A stretch of DNA of 64,000 nt from contig NZ_JAABLQ010000004.1 in assembly GCF_009915765.1 (NCBI RefSeq), positions 124,001 through 188,000 of the forward strand, given 5' to 3'. Of the stretch, positions 59,347 to 64,000 are shown one piece after another (position 1 is the first letter of the stretch; each line of letters starts with the position of its first letter). This stretch comes from Pannonibacter sp. XCT-53. GTDB taxonomy: Bacteria; Pseudomonadota; Alphaproteobacteria; Rhizobiales; Stappiaceae. Both the position numbers and the translations under genes were made by a program. Below the pieces are notes generated by a model. It worked only from the letters and a program-made list of their open reading frames with translations, did not search any database and was not told the DNA's origin.

Positions 59347-60414
59347 CTAGCGCTCCCGCGCCATCAGCCAGATGAAGAACACCCCGCCGACGAGGCCGGT
59401 GACGATGCCGATGGGCATGTCCTCGGGCGCCATGATCACGCGCGCGCAGATGTCGGCGAGGATCAGGAACAGGGCTCCGGCCAGCGCCGACAGCGGGATG
59501 ACGCGGGCATTGTCGCCCCCGGCAATCAGGCGCACCAGATGCGGCATCATCAGGCCGACGAAGCCGATGATGCCGGAGAAGGCGACGCAGACCCCCGTGA
59601 CGAGCGCTCCGGCGACAAACACCGACAGGCGGAGCCGCGTGACAGGGACGCCAAGGGTCGAGGCGGTCTCGTCGCCCAGGGTAACGGCGTTGAGCGCGCC
59701 GGCCTTGAACCACAGCCACAGGCCGCAGGGCACCAGCACCGCAAGCGGGTAGATCAGGTGGTTCCATTGCGCGAGGCCAAGCCCGCCCAGCATCCAGAAC
59801 ACCACCGTGTGGGTGGCCTTCGGGTCAGCCAGGAAGATCAGGATGTTGGCCAGCGCCATGATGATGAAGGAGACGGCGACGCCCGCCAGCACCAGCCGGT
59901 CCGGCGAGCCGGCGCGGGCGACCTTCACCACGCCCAGCACGATGGCGGTTGCCACCAGCGCACCGGCAAAGGCCAGCAGCGGCACGGTCAGGAGGCCAAG
60001 GAACAGCCCCGTGTGCAGCAGCGCCAGGATCGCGCCGAAGGCCGCGCCCGACGAAATGCCGAGCAGGTGCGGATCCGCGAGGGGGTTGCGGGTGACCGAC
60101 TGCAGCACCGCGCCGGTGACCGCAAGTCCTGCCCCGACGAGGGCGGCGAGCAGCGCCCGGGGGAAGCGGATGTCCCAGACAATCGCTTCCCGGGCCGCTG
60201 TCCAGGTCTTGGTCACGGAGCCGGGCAAGAGCTTGTTGGCCACGATCCCGGCGACATCGCCGAGGGGCACGGAAATGGCCCCCACGGCGACGGCGGTCAG
60301 GATGGCAAGGACGAGGAGGCCCAGGCCGACCACGCCGGTGAGCAGCACCGGCCAGAGCCGGTGTTGCTCGCCCGGGACGGCGGCCGCTGCCTCACTTTCC
60401 AGCGAAACCGTCAA
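59347..60414 (-). CDS. FecCD/BtuC-type ABC permease
   Basis: A protein of 355 residues with ten membrane helices of the FecCD family. Landmarks are WDIRFPRALLAALVGAGLAVTGAVLQSVTRNPLADPHLLGISSGAAFGA and the coupling region VAFSGIIGFVGLMMPHLVRLIAGGDNARVIPLSALAGALFLILADICAR. The start is TTG with GGAG seven bases upstream, overlapping the end of the binding-protein gene by 23 bases. With its binding protein and ATPase under a cobalamin riboswitch, it probably imports cobalamin or a corrinoid (the BtuC role). Iron-siderophore permeases look the same. Confidence 0.92.
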   Translation of the reverse strand: MTVSLESEAAAAVPGEQHRLWPVLLTGVVGLGLLVLAILTAVAVGAISVPLGDVAGIVANKLLPGSVTKTWTAAREAIVWDIRFPRALLAALVGAGLAVTGAVLQSVTRNPLADPHLLGISSGAAFGAILALLHTGLFLGLLTVPLLAFAGALVATAIVLGVVKVARAGSPDRLVLAGVAVSFIIMALANILIFLADPKATHTVVFWMLGGLGLAQWNHLIYPLAVLVPCGLWLWFKAGALNAVTLGDETASTLGVPVTRLRLSVFVAGALVTGVCVAFSGIIGFVGLMMPHLVRLIAGGDNARVIPLSALAGALFLILADICARVIMAPEDMPIGIVTGLVGGVFFIWLMARER

Positions 60415-61327
60415 CGAGCTTCTCCACGGCGCGGATGTTGCGGGGGCCAGGCGTCGCCTCGACATATTCGAGCACCACGAAGCGGTCATTCTTCACGGCA
60501 TCGACATTGGCGAAGGCCGGGTTGGCCTTGAGGAAGGCGATCTTCTGCTCGGCGGTGACGTTGCCGTAGTTCACGATCACGATCACTTCCGGGTTGCGGT
60601 CGACCACGGGCTCCCAGGCGACGGTGGCCCAGCTCTTGTCCAGGTCATCCATGATGTTCTTGCCGCCGGCAGCCTCGATCAGCGCGGTCGGCATGGCGTA
60701 GCGGCCGGCGGTGAAGGGGGTGTCCTCGCCGCTGTCATAGACGAAGACGCGCAAGGGATTGGACTTGTCGACCTTGGCGGTGGCCTCGGCCAGCTTTGCC
60801 TCGTAACCGGCGACCAATTCCTTTGCCTTGTTCTCGACGCCGAAGATGCGGCCGAGGTTGAGCAGGTCGTTGTACATGTCGGCCATGGAGATCTTCTCCT
60901 TCGGGCCGATATGGATGCAGCTTTCGGTGAGCTCGTAGACCTGGATGCCGAAGGGGGCGAGGGTCTCGGGCGTGACCTCGCCGCCGACCTTCATGCCGTA
61001 GTTCCAGCCAGCGAAATAGAAGTCGGCCTCGGCGCCGAGCAGCACTTCCTTGGTCGGGTATTTTTCCGAAAGCTCGGGCAGCTCGGTAACGCCCTTGCGC
61101 ATTTCCTCATCCAGCGTCTTCCAGCCGGACACGCCGGTGTAGCCGGCCATGCGGTCGGTCAGGCCGAGCACCAGCATCATTTCGGTGAGGTTGACGTCGT
61201 TGGAAATGGCGCGCTTCGGCGCGGCCTCGAAGGTCACGTCGCGGTTGCAGCTCTTCACGGTCACCGGATAGGCCGCGGCGGCCACGGTGGAGAGCAGGAA
61301 GGCGGCAAGGGCAAGTTTCAGACGCAT
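60392..61327 (-). CDS. Periplasmic substrate-binding protein of the B12-type ABC transporter
   Basis: A protein of 311 residues with signal MRLKLALAAFLLSTVAAAAYP and a class III binding-protein fold (two lobes joined by one helix). The opening VKSCNRDVTFEAAPKRAISNDVNLTEMMLVLGLTDRMAGYT matches the FepB/BtuF family. Operon position between the ATPase and permease genes and the upstream cobalamin riboswitch suggest BtuF-like cobalamin binding. The key ligand residues cannot be judged without a structure alignment. Confidence 0.88.
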   Translation of the reverse strand: MRLKLALAAFLLSTVAAAAYPVTVKSCNRDVTFEAAPKRAISNDVNLTEMMLVLGLTDRMAGYTGVSGWKTLDEEMRKGVTELPELSEKYPTKEVLLGAEADFYFAGWNYGMKVGGEVTPETLAPFGIQVYELTESCIHIGPKEKISMADMYNDLLNLGRIFGVENKAKELVAGYEAKLAEATAKVDKSNPLRVFVYDSGEDTPFTAGRYAMPTALIEAAGGKNIMDDLDKSWATVAWEPVVDRNPEVIVIVNYGNVTAEQKIAFLKANPAFANVDAVKNDRFVVLEYVEATPGPRNIRAVEKLVDGFAGK

Positions 61328-61345
61328 GTCAGTGGGTCTCTTCAG

Positions 61346-62113
61346 TCAGAGGTGAAAGGAGAAGCGGGGGTGTTGCCCGCTGAGATCGATCCGCGAGCGC
61401 ACGGAAAAGGCGCCCGCGATGTGGGCTTCGGTGAAGACCTCGGCCGGGGCGCCTTCGGTCAGGACGCGGCCGCCGGCAAGCAGCAGCACCCGGTCGGCAT
61501 ATTCGGCGGCGAGCGTCAGGTCGTGCAGGGTGGTGATCACCGTGAGGCCGAGGCCCCGCAGCAGTGCCATCAGCTCGAGCTGGTGGCGGATGTCGAGGTG
61601 GTTGGTCGGCTCGTCCAGGATCAGAAGCTTGGGGGCCTGGGCCAGCGCCCGGGCCACCATCACGCGCTGGCGCTCGCCACCCGACAGGGTGCCGAAGGGC
61701 CGTTCGGCCAGAGCGTTGAGATGCAGGCGGGCGAGCGCATGGGCAATCGCATCGCGGTCGGCCGACCCGGCCGCGCTGAGACCGCGCTGATGCGGCAGAC
61801 GCCCGAGCGCCACGATCTGGCGCACGGTCAGGGCAAAATCCGTCGGCTGCTCCTGCAGTACGGCAGCGATCCGGCAGGCGACATCGCGGGCGGGCAGGCT
61901 CCAGATGTCGGTGCCTTCCAGCCGGACATGCCCGCGGCGGGGACGATGGAAGCGGTAGAGCAGCCGCAGCAGCGACGACTTGCCGGCTCCGTTGGCACCG
62001 CAGATCGCCAGCACCTCGCCCTGGTTGAGCGTGAGGCTGATGTCGGCCAGAAGGTCAGGCCGGCCGCGCGGTCCCCAGCAGAGGCCTTCCGCCTCGAAAA
62101 AGGGCGCGCTCAT
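61346..62113 (-). CDS. ABC transporter ATPase of the B12-type system
   Basis: A protein of 255 residues. Walker A is GANGAGKSS (residues 39-47), the Q-loop is AVLQEQPTDF, the signature LSGGERQRVMVARALAQ, Walker B LLILDEPTNHLD, and the switch His is in TTLHDLTLAAEYADRV. It belongs to the FecE/BtuD branch that drives uptake of cobalamin, heme or siderophores. The ATG lies four bases inside the DUF1636 gene end (ATGA overlap), so it is translationally coupled to it. Confidence 0.93.
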   Translation of the reverse strand: MSAPFFEAEGLCWGPRGRPDLLADISLTLNQGEVLAICGANGAGKSSLLRLLYRFHRPRRGHVRLEGTDIWSLPARDVACRIAAVLQEQPTDFALTVRQIVALGRLPHQRGLSAAGSADRDAIAHALARLHLNALAERPFGTLSGGERQRVMVARALAQAPKLLILDEPTNHLDIRHQLELMALLRGLGLTVITTLHDLTLAAEYADRVLLLAGGRVLTEGAPAEVFTEAHIAGAFSVRSRIDLSGQHPRFSFHL

Positions 62114-62553
62114 GTGCAGGCATCGGCATCCGGGGGAAGCACCCGGCCGGAGGCGGGGATGCGCGCGAGGGCGGTGCGGGCCAGCTTGCCGGGCCGCTCC
62201 GAGGCCTTGCACCAGCCGTCGGGAAGCTCCTCGTACTGGCGGGCAAAGCGGGCAATGTCCTCGGCATCGGCGAGCTCCATGTCACCGAAGAGCCAGGTGG
62301 TCTTGTCCTGCGACTGGAGGGCGATGGCGCAGGGCCGGCCGCAGGCGGCCATGCACTCGATGCCGCCGACGCGCCAGGCGGCATCTGCGGCCATCTGTGC
62401 CGCAAGCTCTGCCAGAAGCGCCTTGCCGGGACGCTCTTCACTGCCGCGCGGGCGGCAGGTCACGCAGACCACCAGCTCGTGCGTCTGCTGTGCGGGATGC
62501 CGGTCATCTCCGGCCATAGGGGATTGGGCCTTGATCGGCCGTTGAATGGTCAC
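62110..62553 (-). CDS. DUF1636 metal-binding protein
   Basis: A protein of 147 residues from a GTG start with AAGGAG seven bases upstream. Cys ligands for a thioredoxin-like ferredoxin or metal site are C30 and C33 in VVCVTCRPRG and the cluster CMAACGRPCAIAL. DUF1636 proteins are small predicted metal-binding proteins found in cobalamin- and CobW-linked loci. It is first in the operon after the riboswitch and so is co-regulated with the transporter. A role in cobalt or zinc handling is likely but unproven. Confidence 0.88.
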   Translation of the reverse strand: MTIQRPIKAQSPMAGDDRHPAQQTHELVVCVTCRPRGSEERPGKALLAELAAQMAADAAWRVGGIECMAACGRPCAIALQSQDKTTWLFGDMELADAEDIARFARQYEELPDGWCKASERPGKLARTALARIPASGRVLPPDADACT

Positions 62554-62599
62554 CGTGTTGCTCCTTCCGGGACACCCCGCCCGGTGGCTGTTGTGGATC

Positions 62600-62810
62600 G
62601 GTGATGGCAGGTCTCCTGACTTGCGGGTCGTCGCCTTGCCCTGCCTTCCCATCCCGTGCCGGTCGTACGGCACTTGGGACAGTGGCTGTCTGGGGTCGGC
62701 TCTCCGCCTACAGTTGCGGGGGCAGTCACGGACTTGGCGCCTGTTGGCTACACCGTACCGTGTTCCCTTTTCACCCGGCGAAGCGCTTGTTCGCCGGGAA
62801 CCATCACGGT
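62600..62810 (-). ncRNA. Cobalamin riboswitch
   Basis: On the minus strand the leader of the DUF1636-transporter operon contains the B12 element pieces in order: a 5' stem starting GGTTCCCGGCG, GAAAAGGGAA, the stretch ACTGCCCCCGCAACTGTA, the B12 box AGCCACTG (in GACAGCCACTGTCCC), GGGAAGGCAGGG and the 3' GTCAGGAGACCTGCC. The order and spacing are those of the class I element. Binding of adenosylcobalamin is expected to shut off translation or transcription of the genes downstream. Confidence 0.92.
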
Positions 62811-62812
62811 GA

Positions 62813-62841
62813 ATGATCAGGGCAGGGGCGTGTGTTGTCAA
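62813..62841 (-). promoter_or_regulatory. Candidate promoter directly before the riboswitch
   Basis: A perfect -35 TTGACA (62841 to 62836), a 17-base spacer and a -10 GATCAT (62818 to 62813). Transcription would begin a few bases before the first riboswitch stem. Confidence 0.5.
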
Positions 62842-62875
62842 GGCAATGCCACCGGGTTTGGACAAGACCACCCGG

Positions 62876-62904
62876 TGTGTACATGTAATGTAATTACGTT
62901 ACAA
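62876..62904 (-). promoter_or_regulatory. Candidate Zur operator inside a second promoter
   Basis: A 20-bp near-perfect palindrome TGTAATGTAATTACGTTACA (62884-62903, one mismatched pair). It matches 16 of 18 positions of the Zur motif GTAATGTAATAACATTAC reported for the Rhodobacter group. It lies between a -35 TTGTAA (62904 to 62899) and a -10 TACACA (62881 to 62876) with a 17-base spacer, the place where a repressor acts. Confidence 0.6.
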
Positions 62905-62915
62905 GCGCGGACTGC

Positions 62916-63614
62916 CTAGCCGGCGTCCATCTCGACGGAGAAGTGCGGCGTGCCCGACCAGCGCAATGTCCAGCTGGCGCCCGGCCGCACGTTCTGGATG
63001 ATGCCGGGATCGAAGGCGACGAAGCAGCGGCCGCCCGGCTGGCGCACGGACGGGTAGAGCAGGCCGCGATGTCCCTGACGGCGCAGAGTGGCCGCCAGCG
63101 CCTGGCCAGCCGGATAGCCGGCCGCGGGTTCCGCCGCCAGCGCCGGGTGCTCGGGCGTGTCCGTCAGGTCCGGGAAGTCGCCGATGAAGTCGGCGAGGAG
63201 TTCCACATAGGCGGCTTCCGCGTGGAAATGGCCGATGTAGGAGAGTTCCCGCGTGCGGTGAAACCCCACCTCGGCGGCAGAGGTCAGTGGATCATAGGCA
63301 CAGTACCACGCGCCGCGGTCGCCGGCGTTGAAGCGGTTGCCGGTCGGCCGCGTGTAGACAAACGCGGCGTTGATGTGGGTCTCGCCATAGAGGGCGAGAT
63401 CGGCCTTGCGGCGGAGGAACGCCAGCTCCCGCCTGTCGATGCCGGGGCTGCCCTCCCGCTCGGCCTTCAGCCGCGCATTGGTCAGGCCTTCCAGCTCGGC
63501 CAGGATTTCCGCTTCCCGGTCGCTGTCGACAAGACCGCGCAGCACGGGCGGCTTGTGGTGTGTTTTCGAGATCAGCCGGATCAGGGCGCGGTCGGCGATC
63601 GCGGTGAGCTTCAC
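62916..63614 (-). CDS. RES-domain toxin (NAD+ phosphorylase family)
   Basis: A protein of 232 residues. The RES domain residues are in order: Arg in TRPTGNRFNAGDRGAWYCAYDPLTSAAEV, Glu in the same segment (AAEVGFHRTRE), and Ser in YPSVRQPGGRCFVAF near the end. RES toxins degrade cellular NAD+ (as in MbcT or the Res-Xre systems) and are held inactive by the partner. The start is GTG overlapping the stop of the antitoxin gene as GTGA. The B12-type operon lies directly downstream on the same strand. Confidence 0.9.
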   Translation of the reverse strand: MKLTAIADRALIRLISKTHHKPPVLRGLVDSDREAEILAELEGLTNARLKAEREGSPGIDRRELAFLRRKADLALYGETHINAAFVYTRPTGNRFNAGDRGAWYCAYDPLTSAAEVGFHRTRELSYIGHFHAEAAYVELLADFIGDFPDLTDTPEHPALAAEPAAGYPAGQALAATLRRQGHRGLLYPSVRQPGGRCFVAFDPGIIQNVRPGASWTLRWSGTPHFSVEMDAG

Positions 63615-64000
63615 GCGCCACCTCGGAGGGCATCGAGATAGGTCCGCACGCTGAGGATCTTCGGCAGGCCGCCGTCGATCATCGCGTCGACCGGGCGCTG
63701 GCCGTCAAATTCCGGCCCGGTGTTGGGCAGCCTGATCCAGCGGTCGGCAAGATCCGGACTGAAGTAGAGTTGCAGCGACTTGTAGATGCCGATGAGGGCG
63801 CTGAGGCGCAACAGCTGATCGCGGGTCAGCTCGCCCCGGAAGTTCGCGGACTTGGCGCGTTTCCAGGAGGAGTCCGACATGTCGCACAGACCTGCGGCCT
63901 CGCGAACCGTCAACGACCAGGCGTCGGCAATGCGGCTGTAGGCCTTGAGGCCGACGGCCTGAAGGTCGTCGACGGGCCGGGGCTTGAGAGCAGCTTCCAT
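63611..64000 (-). CDS. Xre/MbcA/ParS-type antitoxin (start at window edge)
   Basis: A protein of 129 residues from an ATG that coincides with the last base of the window, so an earlier start cannot be excluded. The helix-turn-helix-like N-terminal part (IADAWSLTVREAAGLCDMSDSSWKRAKSANFRGELTRDQLLRLSALIGIYKSLQLYF) is followed by the toxin-binding C-terminal domain with IRLPNTGPEFDGQRPVDAMIDGGLPKILSVRTYLDALRGG. This is the MbcA-like DUF2384 signature that neutralises RES toxins. It overlaps the toxin gene by four bases. Confidence 0.9.
   Translation of the reverse strand: MEAALKPRPVDDLQAVGLKAYSRIADAWSLTVREAAGLCDMSDSSWKRAKSANFRGELTRDQLLRLSALIGIYKSLQLYFSPDLADRWIRLPNTGPEFDGQRPVDAMIDGGLPKILSVRTYLDALRGGA

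Overview
The window is high-GC DNA from an alphaproteobacterium. Gene content and order point to the Hyphomicrobiales (Rhizobiales), probably a Stappiaceae-like lineage, although the genus cannot be fixed from sequence reading alone. The pointers are tsaD divergent from hemC-hemD-mitofilin-hemY, the gpsA/YciI/EVE run, an RpoH2-type sigma factor beside carD, fdxA, an S4 protein and a Suv3-like helicase, an alphaproteobacterial leucine-degradation (liu) cluster, and candidate Irr, Zur and PhoB sites.

Layout. 0-5 kb (minus strand): a partial TauE/SafE permease, a DMT transporter, TenA, asd with a candidate attenuator leader, and a Bcr/CflA-type drug exporter. 5-8.2 kb (plus): a secreted phytase/esterase-like beta-propeller protein behind a Pho box, then an isolated unrecognised gene with its own promoter and terminator. 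8.4-14 kb (minus): M20 amidohydrolase, ETF-beta-type methyltransferase, EVE, YciI, gpsA, NUDIX, tsaD. 14.2-19.7 kb (plus): hemC, hemD, mitofilin-like and hemY. 19.8-22.8 kb: SLC13/TrkA-C permease, a membrane protein and tRNA-Thr(CGT). 23-31 kb (minus): liu genes for leucine/isovalerate catabolism (enoyl-CoA hydratase, HMG-CoA lyase, acyl-CoA synthetase, methylcrotonyl-CoA carboxylase) with an ASCH-domain gene inside and a TetR regulator upstream. 31-33.3 kb: PPK2 and a Gfo/Idh/MocA oxidoreductase.

33.3-38 kb is the accessory part. It holds a large inverted-repeat element between two terminators, an RTX-type M10 metalloprotease, an AT-rich non-coding stretch, a small DUF2185-like gene, kptA and a tandem DUF4279 protein, and it ends at the 3' side of tRNA-Arg(CCT). 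38-51.5 kb returns to core genes: an SNase-like protein, an M48 lipoprotein protease, rpoH, carD, fdxA, an S4 protein with no ordinary start codon, a Suv3-like helicase and pyc. 51.5-59.3 kb: a TauE permease, a GATase and a TerB-like protein, then an imelysin/di-heme/imelysin/DUF1513 metal-acquisition operon with a candidate Irr box. 59.3-64 kb: a BtuFCD-like transporter plus DUF1636, behind a cobalamin riboswitch and a candidate Zur operator, followed by a RES/Xre-type toxin-antitoxin pair at the right edge.

The observations most worth following are: (1) a 41-codon Thr/Lys/Met-rich leader peptide upstream of asd, the enzyme at the head of the Thr, Lys and Met branches; (2) a Zur-like operator and a B12 riboswitch in series on one transporter operon; (3) an S4 gene that appears to use a CTG start fused to the upstream stop; (4) a roughly 12-fold local excess of GANTC (CcrM) sites between the helicase and pyc; (5) a small ORF upstream of carD whose Shine-Dalgarno sits in a hairpin. 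All of these come from reading the sequence by eye. No searches, alignments or folding programs were run.
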